DNA of 64,000 nucleotides from Scrofimicrobium canadense (GCF_009696615.1 NZ_VULO01000012.1:52459-116458); one strand, 5' to 3'. Shown: positions 53,485 through 63,151, counted from the first letter of the stretch. Numbers and translations are program-made. The notes: generated by a model from the sequence alone, not told the origin.

Positions 53485-56400
53485 GTGAGCTTTAGCATCT
53501 TTGGTCGCGGTGAGAAATTGCCTGACGCACCCACCTCATTGGATGAGGTGACGTCGAGTCAGTCCCCGGCGCCCGCAAGTGTCCCACCATTTCGCGAGGT
53601 GGCAGGTGCTTGGCGCGCTCAGTTAGCAAAGAAAGTGCGAGCTGAGTTAGGGGCAGATCGGCCAGCGAGGGTACTTCTCACTAGTCCGCACCCGGCTGGT
53701 TTAGCCCGGCTTTACGCGGAGCGCCCCACGAAGCTGTCCGCACTTGTGCGTGACCAGGTCGACTTAGCACAAGCCACGGCTGCAGTGATGGGGATAGTCC
53801 GCCAAGCTCAGGAAATGACTGATAAGCACGGGTCAGCGACAATCCATCTGGCTATTGGTTCTGCCACGTGGGTGGAGGGACAGCGTAGGCGTAGGGTTCC
53901 AATTATTTTGCGGCCCGTTGAGCTCACGGTTGAAGACGACGGAGAAATCACTCTCGATTTGCGACCTGGTGTTGAGGTATCGAACAGTTTGCTCGATATG
54001 CTGGCCAGGCAGGGCGCTCCTATCGAACCAGCCCAACTCCTTGATGGTGTGCGTTCTCCCACTGGATTTTCACCGACCGATGGCATCGCAATGATTCGTT
54101 CAGCTGCGGCCGCCGTTCCGGGCCTTGAGGTCTTGGAAACGCTGACTCTGGGGATTTTTGTGCACCCCACTTCAGCTTTACTGCGTGAGCTGGGTGCTCC
54201 ACAGTGGCTTAGCCTTTCGCCAGTTGCGCGGGCATTAGCTGGTGACCAGGGGGCGAAGGCGGAACTTGAAGTGACACTTCCTGACCCCAATCCCTATGAT
54301 CGTGACCCCTGGGGCGAAAAGGGGATAGGCGATCAAACTCCTGCAATGCAAGATGTCATCGAGGCGGCAACCGCAGGCTACTCGTTACTCATCCGCTCAT
54401 CCGGACAGCGAACACCTCATGTGGCCGCGTCGATAGCAGCTGAGCATGCAGGGGCAGGTGACCAGGTGCTGGTAGTCACGGGGTCGCCGGTCTTGAGTAG
54501 GGAGATTCAACAGTGTCTGGAGGACCAGGGAGTCAGTGACGTCTCGCATGTCATTCAGTCATCTCGTGAGAGCGCGGAAAAGGTAAGAGAAGCACTCAAG
54601 ACGGCTCTTATGGATGCCTCTGATACGTTTGACGCTGATGCCGTCAACGAGATGCGGACTCGTTTGCGCCGCGTGCGAGAGTCTCTGGCTGACTACACCA
54701 GTTCTTTGCACGAAGTGTTTCCCCAGTGGGGCGTTTCGGCGGTTGATGCCCTGCAAGAACTGACCGATCTCACGTCGATCCCCGGTGGTCCCAGCACAAC
54801 TGTGCGGCTCCCTGCTGATGTTCTTTCGGCAATCTCCGCTGATCAAGGCCAGCAAGCCCGCGATCTATTGGCGCAGGCTTCTGCATTGGGAGTCTTCGCA
54901 CCCACTTCCTCTGAGAGTTGGTGGAACGCTGTTGAGATTTCTGACCCTGAGGTTGTCCAGCAGGCATTGGCCGCATTAGAGCGTTTGAATGAGGATCTTC
55001 TTCCGCGTACGCGCATGCAGATGAGTGCAGTCTCTGGCGAGGCGGGACTCATCACTCCCTATACGGTGCGGCAGTGGTCGGATCAACTCCGCATTCTGGG
55101 TGGGATTCGTGAATCGCTGGATGTTTTCCAACCGGAAATATTTGATCGTTCCGCGGCTGACATGGTAATTGCCACTGCTACGAAACAGTGGCGCAAAGAA
55201 CGCGGGATCCAGATGAGAGGTTCTCAACGTCGACGCCTCGTATCACAAGCGAAAGATTTGCAGATTCCTGGACGCTATGTGCCAGATCTTCATGAAGAGT
55301 TAATGCTGGCTCAAGCTAGGCGTGAAGAGTGGCGTGAGATTGCCCAAGAGGGTAGCTGGCCCAGGTTGCCCGCAAACTTTGACTCTCTTGTGGAACTGAA
55401 CAATACCTTGCAAGCAGATCTGAAGGTTGTAGAACCCTATTTGGCTCCGGCATACGGTGATGTGTGGGATATGGATGTCGAGGATCTCTCCACACTCATA
55501 TCTACGTTGTTGGAGGATTCGAAAGGGGCGCGAGAACTCCCTGCTCGAGTGAGGACACTCCAGGCGCTTGACGAAATAGGCTTGGGTGAGTTGGTTGCAG
55601 ACCTGCGTGAGCGCGGCGTAGACGGCGAAATGCTAAGTCTAGAGCTGGACTTGGCTTGGTGGGCTTCAGCTTTGGGTCTCATGTTGGCTGAAGAACCACG
55701 CTTGGGCGGTTTGGACCCGGCTAGCCTCCAGAATGCTCTGTCTGAAGAACGTGAGTTGGATGAGGCACAAGTTGCATCGTTAGGACCTGCCATACGGCAC
55801 AAGATATTGCGCAGGAGGGCCGGGGCACTAGCTACTCAAGCTGATGCCTACGTCAAGGCAAGCCAGGCATTTGCCACACCTGCCAGCGCGGCAACGTATT
55901 ATGCGCGGGTGCCAATGGCGTGGCAACTGATGCCCATTGTGATCACGGCGCCCACTCTCGCATCTCACGTGGTCCCTTGGGGACGCCACGTTGACACTGT
56001 CATATTGGCGGGCGTTGAGAGACTAGAGTTGGCAGAACTCATCCCGATTATTGCGCGGGGTAGGCAAGTGATCGTTGTGGGATCGGTAGATACTCCTACT
56101 GTGCAGGCACTAGAAGACATTTTGCCGACGGTGAAGGTGGATAGTCCCAGTCGCCCGCTGACTAATAGTGTCTTGCAATTGCTGTCCGACTTTGGTGTTG
56201 CAGGACACTCAGTGTCTGTTCCGGGCCGCCATAGTGCAAGTTCAGTGCGCACCGTTGTTGTCGAGGGCACCGGTATGCCAGCACCTGGAAAGCACGCCAT
56301 CGAGTCGTCGACAGCAGAAGTCGACCGTATTGTCGAACTTATCCGTGAGCACGCGCGAGAACGTGAAGGAGAATCACTGGCTGTCGTGGCGCTCAATGAA

Positions 56401-57558
56401 CGCCACGCAGATCGTATTATTTCTGCACTGGGACGTGCTGTTTCGCGTTCGCCTGAGGAATTCCCCCAGGAAGTTCCGGTTCTCAGTGTTGACGAGGCGG
56501 AGGATATTCAGCCCGACCATCTTCTCGTAGCCGTCGGATATGCAAAGACCCCGCACGGTCGAGTTATCCACGATTTTGGTCCCTACTCCCAACCGGGAGG
56601 CGAGTTGCTTCTTGCGAAGGCACTGCACGGTGCTCGGGGAGACCTCACTGTGGTCTCAGCGATGTCAGCGGACGAACTCGATCCTGAACGTCTGCGACAG
56701 CCAGGTGCAAGGATGCTGAGGGCCCTCTTGAGATTGGGTGAAGGGGAAGAATCCGCGGGACAGTGGCCGACAACGGAAGCGGCCCCCGACCACCTTTTGG
56801 TGGACTTAGCTGAGAGACTCTATCGGCTTGGACTCGATGTAGTTCCGAACCTTGGATTCCAGGGAGGGATGCGTATCCCTCTAGCAATTGGACATCCAGA
56901 AGCACCAGGTCAACTCTTGGTCGCTATTCTCACTGATGACGACGAGTATTTGAATGAGCCTTCTCAACGGGTTCGGGATCGGCTGATACCTCAGATTCTT
57001 GAATCCCAGGGGTGGAAGGTTCGTAGAGAACTGTCAATGGCGGTATTCATTGATCCCAACCGTGAAGCCGAAGCTATTGTGCGATTGGTGCTGGATGCTG
57101 TCGATGAACAGCGTGGCGCCGATACAACAGAAGTTCCTGAAGACCAGCTTATAGAAACTGACAGCCTCTTTGATAACGCCCCTACAGGAACAGTAATGAC
57201 TGTTTTTGAGGATGATGTTACGGGCATTCTTCAACCGACATCAGAAGATGCTGAACCTGAGGAAACTCACGCAGAAGAACCGCCATCTCAGCAGCCGGTC
57301 CGCGATCGACAAGAGACATCTCAGACGCGCGGTATACGTCCGGCAATTGCTCCAGGTTTGCCGCTGGCCGCATATGGAGACGACCAGCTTGATGAAATGG
57401 CACACTGGGTTCTCTCTTCCGCAGACCTCAGTGATAAAGAGGCCGTAGAAGAACTGCGCCTGGCGTTAGAACTGGGCAGACATGGACCACAGATTGATGC
57501 GGTCCTATCCAACGTCATAAAACGATGCCGGAAACAGCACAATGACAACCGCTCCTAG
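53485..57558 (+). CDS. Large degenerate SF1-helicase-like protein (DUF4011-type relative)
   Basis: The 1357-residue cytosolic protein has an N-terminal domain, a split helicase-like core and a C-terminal region resembling the endonuclease-like end of DUF4011/SF1 proteins (VRDRLIPQILESQGWKVRRE, about residue 1170). Where a Walker A GPPGTGKS is expected, it reads LLIRSSGQRTPHVAASIA (about 305-322). Where a DEAS box and GDPKQ are expected, it reads VILAGVERLELAE and VVGSVDTPT (about 835-870). Helical coiled regions lie between. ATPase activity is therefore unlikely. Start GTG 53485 is chosen; the frame extends to 53425. Function unknown. Confidence 0.7.
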   Translation: MSFSIFGRGEKLPDAPTSLDEVTSSQSPAPASVPPFREVAGAWRAQLAKKVRAELGADRPARVLLTSPHPAGLARLYAERPTKLSALVRDQVDLAQATAAVMGIVRQAQEMTDKHGSATIHLAIGSATWVEGQRRRRVPIILRPVELTVEDDGEITLDLRPGVEVSNSLLDMLARQGAPIEPAQLLDGVRSPTGFSPTDGIAMIRSAAAAVPGLEVLETLTLGIFVHPTSALLRELGAPQWLSLSPVARALAGDQGAKAELEVTLPDPNPYDRDPWGEKGIGDQTPAMQDVIEAATAGYSLLIRSSGQRTPHVAASIAAEHAGAGDQVLVVTGSPVLSREIQQCLEDQGVSDVSHVIQSSRESAEKVREALKTALMDASDTFDADAVNEMRTRLRRVRESLADYTSSLHEVFPQWGVSAVDALQELTDLTSIPGGPSTTVRLPADVLSAISADQGQQARDLLAQASALGVFAPTSSESWWNAVEISDPEVVQQALAALERLNEDLLPRTRMQMSAVSGEAGLITPYTVRQWSDQLRILGGIRESLDVFQPEIFDRSAADMVIATATKQWRKERGIQMRGSQRRRLVSQAKDLQIPGRYVPDLHEELMLAQARREEWREIAQEGSWPRLPANFDSLVELNNTLQADLKVVEPYLAPAYGDVWDMDVEDLSTLISTLLEDSKGARELPARVRTLQALDEIGLGELVADLRERGVDGEMLSLELDLAWWASALGLMLAEEPRLGGLDPASLQNALSEERELDEAQVASLGPAIRHKILRRRAGALATQADAYVKASQAFATPASAATYYARVPMAWQLMPIVITAPTLASHVVPWGRHVDTVILAGVERLELAELIPIIARGRQVIVVGSVDTPTVQALEDILPTVKVDSPSRPLTNSVLQLLSDFGVAGHSVSVPGRHSASSVRTVVVEGTGMPAPGKHAIESSTAEVDRIVELIREHAREREGESLAVVALNERHADRIISALGRAVSRSPEEFPQEVPVLSVDEAEDIQPDHLLVAVGYAKTPHGRVIHDFGPYSQPGGELLLAKALHGARGDLTVVSAMSADELDPERLRQPGARMLRALLRLGEGEESAGQWPTTEAAPDHLLVDLAERLYRLGLDVVPNLGFQGGMRIPLAIGHPEAPGQLLVAILTDDDEYLNEPSQRVRDRLIPQILESQGWKVRRELSMAVFIDPNREAEAIVRLVLDAVDEQRGADTTEVPEDQLIETDSLFDNAPTGTVMTVFEDDVTGILQPTSEDAEPEETHAEEPPSQQPVRDRQETSQTRGIRPAIAPGLPLAAYGDDQLDEMAHWVLSSADLSDKEAVEELRLALELGRHGPQIDAVLSNVIKRCRKQHNDNRS

Positions 57559-57721
57559 GCGTCGCCTCGTCAAGAAAATAAGTCGAGTTGACCAGAAGAG
57601 GCTAGACATGGGATTGCCTTCCTGGTCAGAATCTCCCCAGAGTGATACCAACAAAGAAACTGACAATGATCGACGGCTATTAGAAGAAAGGCCCCCTCAT
57701 TGGAGGGAGCCTGACTTCTAG
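57542..57721 (+). CDS. Small basic protein, 59 residues
   Basis: An ATG frame overlaps the end of the helicase-like gene by 17 bp and runs 59 codons (starts MTTAPRRRLVKKISRVDQKR, ends PPHWREPDF). It is rich in Arg/Lys at the N-terminus and acidic in the middle. The overlap and lack of stops suggest a coupled gene, but no family was recognised and no separate ribosome site is clear. Confidence 0.55.
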   Translation: MTTAPRRRLVKKISRVDQKRLDMGLPSWSESPQSDTNKETDNDRRLLEERPPHWREPDF

Positions 57722-57739
57722 GTAATAGCGTTGCTCGGG

Positions 57740-58147
57740 CTACTCTTTGGCAGATCTCTGAAGAGCATCGCGGATTTCCACCAGTAAAGCCGCCTCCTGC
57801 GAGAGTTCCTCTTCTTCTGGGTCTTCATCTTTTGCGGCTCGTATCTCGGCTAGCTTGTTCAGCGGCAGCACGATACAGAAGTAGAGTGCGATAGCGACGA
57901 TGAGGAAGTTGAGAAGAGCCGAAAGCACAGCCCCGAAACTCACCACCGCAGGCTCTCCAAAGCCTTGAATTTCAAAGCTGAGAAGACTGTCAAAATTCGG
58001 TTGGCCGAAAAGAGCGCCAATAAGTGGATTGAAAACACTATTGACTATTGCATCAACAACAGATGTAAAAGCTGCACCAATAATGACGCCGACGGCCAAG
58101 TCAATGGCATTGCCACGTGCAATAAACTCCTTAAACCCGCTAAGCAT
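57740..58147 (-). CDS. mscL: Large-conductance mechanosensitive channel
   Basis: The 135-residue protein begins MLSGFKEFIARGNAIDLAVG, the amphipathic S1 and TM1 start typical of MscL. It has two membrane helices (about 14-45 and 70-95) and an acidic cytoplasmic helix at the end. The pentameric channel opens at high membrane tension to release solutes. It follows the SAF gene by 3 bp. Confidence 0.95.
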   Translation of the reverse strand: MLSGFKEFIARGNAIDLAVGVIIGAAFTSVVDAIVNSVFNPLIGALFGQPNFDSLLSFEIQGFGEPAVVSFGAVLSALLNFLIVAIALYFCIVLPLNKLAEIRAAKDEDPEEEELSQEAALLVEIRDALQRSAKE

Positions 58148-58150
58148 GGG

Positions 58151-58786
58151 CTACCCCTCCAAGTCTTGTGGCCGGCGCAGGACGCAATGCAAAGTATCTT
58201 GTGATACAGCACCTAAAGCAGCACCCACGTGCTGACGATTGAGTATCACAGTTATCCCCGTATGTTCCGTCTCGCCCCAGTCAGCTCCATCATATTGTGT
58301 GATGTCCACGATGCGCGCTGCTTCCGCAAGAAGCGAAGGAGCACATGTGACCTCCACACAATCGGGGCTGGTGCCCCATAGGTCGATGCTATCGCCCACT
58401 TGCAAAGTGCGCGCGGGGGAGGGCGGAATGGGCAGTGTGATAACCACTTCGTCAGAGCCTAGACTGCGTGACAGCGGCGAACCCAACAGTTGTCTTTCAG
58501 TGAGCACTGTGCCTGCCTCCAGAGGCAATGCAAAGCGGGCTTGGCTCACATCACCAGGATCGGTGAGTGCACTTGCTGGAATGGCACCTGGTGGAAGCGC
58601 CACTGGTGTCGGACTGGCATCGGCAACAGTCTGGCCCTCCGATATGTCGCGTTCATTTACCCAAGCGGTGACAGTCTCTGAATTGCCACGGATTGCCAAA
58701 ATGGTCAACACCAAGACAACTGTCACGGCTATTCCAACAAAGGCGGTGCGCAGTTGCCAGGCGGCTTCTTTCCAATGGGGTTTCAT
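58151..58786 (-). CDS. SAF-domain membrane protein (CpaB-like)
   Basis: The 211-residue protein has one N-terminal membrane helix (about 15-38). The SAF domain follows (residues 45-110; WVNERDISEGQTV and FALPLEAGTVLTERQL), and a CpaB-like part ends it (VGDSIDLWGT). SAF proteins of this kind are linked to pilus assembly or surface polysaccharides. Start is ATG 58786; the frame opens to 58822. It sits between 5-formyl-THF cyclo-ligase and mscL on one strand, as often seen in actinobacteria. Confidence 0.82.
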   Translation of the reverse strand: MKPHWKEAAWQLRTAFVGIAVTVVLVLTILAIRGNSETVTAWVNERDISEGQTVADASPTPVALPPGAIPASALTDPGDVSQARFALPLEAGTVLTERQLLGSPLSRSLGSDEVVITLPIPPSPARTLQVGDSIDLWGTSPDCVEVTCAPSLLAEAARIVDITQYDGADWGETEHTGITVILNRQHVGAALGAVSQDTLHCVLRRPQDLEG

Positions 58787-58858
58787 GGAGCCAGTATGTG
58801 AGCGCACTTGACCTGGGCACAATACCGTTCTGGCAGATTGTGGAAAACCGGCGTTCCT

Positions 58859-59398
58859 TCACATGTGGAAAGAATGAATCCCCTCTTCTGTTACGCAACC
58901 GTCAAGGGGGTAGTCATGGGGGGCACGGGGCAAAGTGTGTGGTGGATACACCTCGTCAGCCCAGACCACGGCATAGATGGGAGCAGAAAACTCACCCAAA
59001 GTACGGTCGTACCATCCCCCGCCTTTTCCCAGGCGTACCCCTGAAATATCCACGGCAAGAGCAGGCACAAGAACCAGGTCTGCGCCTAGGACATCGGTGG
59101 GATGCTGAGGCTGCGACGGCCATTGAGGGCGAGGCGATTCTAAAGGCCCAGTTCCCCAGCTCCCAATAGGAAGCGGGCCGTCGGCCGAAAATAGCCGAGG
59201 TAAAAATTCCGCGTCCACTCCAGGAATCGGTTCGTCCGGCATCGGTACGTATGAGGCGACATGGTGGGCACCCAGCGAGGCTACCAGCCGCGCAACCGAT
59301 GTTGAGATCGCTGGCGTATCTCCTCGTAGCACGCGAATGCGACGCCGCGCTCGCAGTACTCGGCGCCACCGGTCTTTACTATCTGTATCATCAGTCAC
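58859..59398 (-). CDS. 5-formyltetrahydrofolate cyclo-ligase
   Basis: The 179-residue enzyme has the signature VRLGKGGGWYDR near residue 123 and an N-terminal basic segment (RRVLRARRRIR) as in this family. It converts 5-formyl-THF to 5,10-methenyl-THF with ATP. It is divergent from moeA, the same arrangement as in mycobacteria. Confidence 0.9.
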   Translation of the reverse strand: MTDDTDSKDRWRRVLRARRRIRVLRGDTPAISTSVARLVASLGAHHVASYVPMPDEPIPGVDAEFLPRLFSADGPLPIGSWGTGPLESPRPQWPSQPQHPTDVLGADLVLVPALAVDISGVRLGKGGGWYDRTLGEFSAPIYAVVWADEVYPPHTLPRAPHDYPLDGCVTEEGIHSFHM

Positions 59399-59455
59399 CC
59401 TTCCACTCTATGCCAGGCATATGACACTGAGCGCTTGCTCTGCCAGACTGGAACC

Positions 59456-60667
59456 ATGCGCAGTGTTACCGAGTTCTATCAAGACTGTTTGGACCACGCG
59501 GTACAGCAGCCGCCGCTTGACGTCCTCCTGGCTGACGCGGTGGGGTGCGTTCTGGCTGAAGACGTGCAAGCACCCTTCGATGTTCCAGTTGCAGATCTAT
59601 CTATGTGTGACGGGTATGCGGTTCGCAGTAGCGATCTTGTCAATGCTCGGGCGGGCGCACCCATTTTGCTACCCGTTGTTGCAGAAGTGTGCGCTGGGGA
59701 TATTAATCCAATCGTTTTGGTTCCTGGCTCAGCAATTCGTATTGCTTCGGGCGCGCCAATTCCAGAAGGCGCTGATGCAGTTATTGCTCTGGAATTTACC
59801 GATAATGGAGTCGCAAATGTTGCTATCGGTACGGCACCAGGTGTTGGCGAGAACATTCGAAGACGAGCCGAGGACGTGAGTCAGGGAGCAACCGTCTTAC
59901 GTAAAGGCACGCGTGTTGGCTCCCGCCAGGTTGCTCTTTTAGCTGGCGTGGGGCGCTCTCGAGTAACCGTGCACCCTCGTCCGCGTGTAGTGATTATTTC
60001 GATTGGCGATGAACTGGTCGAACCTGGGCATGAAGCTCGGCCGGGCACAGTTTTTGATGCCAACGGGCATGCTCTGTCTACCGCAATTGCCGATGCGGGC
60101 GCAGAAGTCTTCCGAGTCGCCGCAGTTCCAGACTCCCATAGGATCCTCTCAGAGACTATCGAAGACCAATTGGTTCGTGCAGACCTGATTATCACTACGG
60201 GAGGGATCTCTTTCGGATCGGGTGATACGGTTCGTGAGGTACTTAGTGGCCTGGGGACTGTGCGATTCGACGGAGTAGCTGCGTGGCCAGGCCATATTCT
60301 TGGCGTAGGAGTTGTTGGATCGGGAACTCCTATATTTTGCCTGCCTGGAGATCCTGTATCAGCAAATGTCTGTTTCGAGGTGTATGTCAGACCTGCATTG
60401 CGGAGGATGCAGGGATGGACGAATCTTTCTCGACCCACGGTTTCAGCCCGTGTCGATAGGGCGTGGTATTCACCCAGAGGGCGCAGGGAATTTGTTCGTG
60501 TCCGATTATCGGGTGGCCCACAAAACGGCTACACGGCTAAGGTGATGGGAACGCCCGAAGCATTATGGCTTTCTGCCCTAGCTGAATCAAATGCTCTCGC
60601 TGTTGTTCCCGAAGACGTCACCAATGTGCAGGCAGGGGACGCATTGCGCTGTTTGGTGTTGGACTGA
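59456..60667 (+). CDS. moeA: Molybdopterin molybdenumtransferase / Glp-like MoeA
   Basis: The 403-residue MoeA has PVADLSMCDGYAVRS near residue 42, SGAPIPEGADAVI near 99, ISIGDELVEPG near 180, TTGGISFGSGDTVREVL and LPGDPVSANVCFEVYVRP. It inserts molybdate into adenylylated molybdopterin, serving the nitrate reductase encoded at 6-10 kb. Start is ATG 59456. The gene is followed by rimJ and a glpR/sepX-like gene. In corynebacteria the MoeA homologue in this setting (Glp) binds FtsZ, so a cell-division role is possible here too. Confidence 0.92.
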   Translation: MRSVTEFYQDCLDHAVQQPPLDVLLADAVGCVLAEDVQAPFDVPVADLSMCDGYAVRSSDLVNARAGAPILLPVVAEVCAGDINPIVLVPGSAIRIASGAPIPEGADAVIALEFTDNGVANVAIGTAPGVGENIRRRAEDVSQGATVLRKGTRVGSRQVALLAGVGRSRVTVHPRPRVVIISIGDELVEPGHEARPGTVFDANGHALSTAIADAGAEVFRVAAVPDSHRILSETIEDQLVRADLIITTGGISFGSGDTVREVLSGLGTVRFDGVAAWPGHILGVGVVGSGTPIFCLPGDPVSANVCFEVYVRPALRRMQGWTNLSRPTVSARVDRAWYSPRGRREFVRVRLSGGPQNGYTAKVMGTPEALWLSALAESNALAVVPEDVTNVQAGDALRCLVLD

Positions 60668-61332
60668 TGGGATTTTTTGGCGCCAAACCCCAGATATGGG
60701 GTCACGATCCTGAGCACCTCGCGGTCGAGTTCTCTGGTAGTGACCTCAAGCCAGGGACACCTGTTGATCACTTGGTAGTCAGGCCTGCTATCGGTCGTGA
60801 CTATCTAGCCATCGAATCCGTGCGGAGAGCCAATCGCGCATGGCTCTCCCCGTGGGAAGCAACTTTGCCGCCAGGCTCTACAGAGCGTCTGCCCGGTATG
60901 GGGGGATACCAACGTCGTTGTGAAAAACAGATGCGAGATTCTCTGGGTCTCTACATGGTGATTGAAGCCGATGAAGAGGCTGCTGGGACTATTTCGATTG
61001 CTGGTGTGCAACACGGTGCTATGAGCCAAGGCGTCCTGGGTTATTGGATAGGCGAACAGTGGGCGCGGCAAGGCATCACGTCACTTGCGGTAGCCGCAGT
61101 TATCGACATGGCGCTTTTGCAGTTAGGTCTACACCGTCTGGAGATAAACGTTCGCCCAGAAAATGAGCCGTCCTTGCGGCTCTGTCACAGTATTGGGCTG
61201 CGCCGCGAAGGTCTTAAACCACGTTTTATGTGTATTGGTGGTCAGTGGCGTGACCACGTTGGTTTTAGTGTCGACCGTGAAATGCTTCAGCAAGAGCCTC
61301 TCGTAGAGAGACTGCGTAGGAAGAGACAGTAA
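60667..61332 (+). CDS. rimJ: GNAT acetyltransferase, RimJ-like
   Basis: The 221-residue GNAT protein has LGYWIGEQWARQGITSLAVAAV, the acetyl-CoA loop, and LHRLEINVRPENEPSLRL, typical of RimJ/RimL. An N-terminal extension of 40 residues is present. It probably acetylates protein N-termini or ribosomal proteins. Its ATG shares a base with the moeA stop. Confidence 0.88.
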   Translation: MGFFGAKPQIWGHDPEHLAVEFSGSDLKPGTPVDHLVVRPAIGRDYLAIESVRRANRAWLSPWEATLPPGSTERLPGMGGYQRRCEKQMRDSLGLYMVIEADEEAAGTISIAGVQHGAMSQGVLGYWIGEQWARQGITSLAVAAVIDMALLQLGLHRLEINVRPENEPSLRLCHSIGLRREGLKPRFMCIGGQWRDHVGFSVDREMLQQEPLVERLRRKRQ

Positions 61333-61383
61333 ACACCCGCGTGGCTTCCCCCAGCTTGCGTAGTAAACCAATACTCTATTTAC

Positions 61384-62388
61384 GTGAGTATTGCTGGGTT
61401 GACGCTTTTAGCGCTGTGTGTCGTATTGGGGTTGTACCTCACTCCGATGCTGGCCTCTAAGCGTCGAGCAGTAATGCTGTCGCGGGAGGGGGACCGGTTT
61501 TCCAGGGCAATGCGTGTGGTCACTCCCCAGGGTGAGAATAGACAGGGCTCCGCGAGTCGGGGGTATCATTCAGCTCCGATCCTGCTACCGTCACCACAGA
61601 GGGAAGGAACGGATGTGGCTACCAAAGTTCCGCAGAGACCAGTGAGTCCAGGTGCGAGGCTTCGCAGGCTTGACGCCGCTGCAGCTAGAGAGTTGGCGAC
61701 GCTGCGTGCGAAACGAGCTGCACGGATTTCTTCCGCTGCTGCCGCTGGCCGCAGAAGGTTTGTTACCTTCTGCTTCAGTGTTGGTCTCGTTGTTCTATTT
61801 ACCATACTCGGAGCGTTTTCGGTGCTTTCTTGGTGGTTCCTTCTATTGCCCGGGGTCCTTCTCGCAGGAAATATTGTCGCGTCACGGATGGCAGCTATCA
61901 GCAACGAAAAAGCTGATTCCGATGAACTGCAACGGCTGGAAGCATTGACTCGTAGGGTATCAGGGAGCGTTGAAACACCCAGTAAGCGACCCCGTGGTGA
62001 GGAAATAAAGACGCGTCGTGATGAAATAGAAAAGAACGTTGTTGAATCAACTATCACCTTATCCGAACCAATAGCCGAAATCTCTTCCGTCGAGGGAGAC
62101 GATGGGGTACGTTCAGAGCGCACTGATGAGGAACTGACACAGGTCAAGACAGTGCCAGATCAACGTACTTGGGATGTCCAGCAGCTTCCTCAACCTACCT
62201 ATCTCACGAAAGAGAAAGTGCAACGTAGGTCGGTACATGCTGATACGGATTTACGCGGAATTCCTGTTGTCCAGGCAGTCCCAGGACGCCCTGTGGCAGC
62301 CTCTCGACTTCCACAAGAGAGTGAGCCCGCGCCCGCCACCTTCACGTTCGACCTAAACGCTGTTTTGGAATCACGCCGCGCTCAATAG
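61384..62388 (+). CDS. GlpR/SepX-like divisome membrane protein
   Basis: The 334-residue protein has an N-terminal membrane helix (about 4-24) and a basic linker with an RLRRLDAAAARELATLRAKR coil. Two further hydrophobic segments lie at about 125-165, and a long charged cytoplasmic tail ends in TFDLNAVLESRRAQ. No domain is obvious by motif. The order moeA-rimJ-this gene matches Rv0994-Rv0996 of M. tuberculosis, where the third gene corresponds to GlpR/SepX, a membrane factor in cell division. The assignment rests on context and layout. GTG start. Confidence 0.7.
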   Translation: MSIAGLTLLALCVVLGLYLTPMLASKRRAVMLSREGDRFSRAMRVVTPQGENRQGSASRGYHSAPILLPSPQREGTDVATKVPQRPVSPGARLRRLDAAAARELATLRAKRAARISSAAAAGRRRFVTFCFSVGLVVLFTILGAFSVLSWWFLLLPGVLLAGNIVASRMAAISNEKADSDELQRLEALTRRVSGSVETPSKRPRGEEIKTRRDEIEKNVVESTITLSEPIAEISSVEGDDGVRSERTDEELTQVKTVPDQRTWDVQQLPQPTYLTKEKVQRRSVHADTDLRGIPVVQAVPGRPVAASRLPQESEPAPATFTFDLNAVLESRRAQ

Positions 62389-62504
62389 GACGAAATACTT
62401 ATACTGGCTTAGTGGCGTGTTTCCGGCGAATTCTATGGTTATCTGCTACCTCTGAGTTGCTGGGCCTATTTAGGTAGTTAGACTTGGGGTAAGGAATTAT
62501 ACGC

Positions 62505-62523
62505 GCTTACAGGTCCTGTAAGC
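62505..62523. promoter_or_regulatory. TetR-type operator
   Basis: GCTTACAGG and CCTGTAAGC are perfect 9-bp arms around one base, ending 16 bp before the TetR gene's ATG and just after a TTATAC -10-like box. Its position indicates autoregulation. Confidence 0.75.
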
Positions 62524-62539
62524 TCAGCTAGGAGTCACT

Positions 62540-63151
62540 ATGGGACTGAGTAAGAGAGAACAAACTCGCCGTCACATTAGTGCTGAGGCTTATGCTCTTT
62601 TCGAAGCTCAAGGGTACGACAACACAACGGTTGCGCAGATTGCCAAATCTGCTGGCGTTTCCCATATGACATTTTTTCGCAATTTTCCGACGCGAGCTCA
62701 TGTGTTGATCAGTGACATTGACATCCCACTGCTAATTCGCCTAGTTAGCTCTGCACCGTTGCATATGGGTGCACTGGAGTGCCTCTGTTGGACATTTTTG
62801 AAGTTCATTAGAGTTGTCGATGGGCGGTCCCGTGACAAAGTGCGTCGTCACCTGTTGGTAGTAGCTAATTCTGATGGTTTAGGCTCAGAAATGTTTGGCC
62901 CCAATTCGGCGCTCATGCACCGCATCGCAGGTGCTCTGGCTGGTCGAGGCGTAGGGGAATGGGAAGCCCGAACAGTGACGTGCGCAGTGTTGGGTGGCAT
63001 CGGTGGTGCGCTGAACCAATGGGCCGATTTCGATAGTGAGACTGATCTGGTCTATCTCTCTGACGTTGTTGCTAAAGCATTGCTTCCAGATGTGAATGCT
63101 CGGGATCGGGTCTATCGTGACTTACAAGGGGAGACGACAATCCTCGGCTAA
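62540..63151 (+). CDS. TetR-family transcriptional regulator
   Basis: The 203-residue protein has an N-terminal TetR helix-turn-helix (TTVAQIAKSAGVSHMTFFRNFPTR, about residues 29-52) and a helical ligand domain. AGGAG precedes the ATG. No transporter or enzyme gene is directly beside it except the META lipoprotein downstream by 18 bp, so targets beyond itself are unclear. Confidence 0.88.
   Translation: MGLSKREQTRRHISAEAYALFEAQGYDNTTVAQIAKSAGVSHMTFFRNFPTRAHVLISDIDIPLLIRLVSSAPLHMGALECLCWTFLKFIRVVDGRSRDKVRRHLLVVANSDGLGSEMFGPNSALMHRIAGALAGRGVGEWEARTVTCAVLGGIGGALNQWADFDSETDLVYLSDVVAKALLPDVNARDRVYRDLQGETTILG

Noticed and set aside
58239..58811. 190-codon plus-strand frame
   Set aside because: It is antisense to the SAF-domain gene, whose domain pattern is clear.
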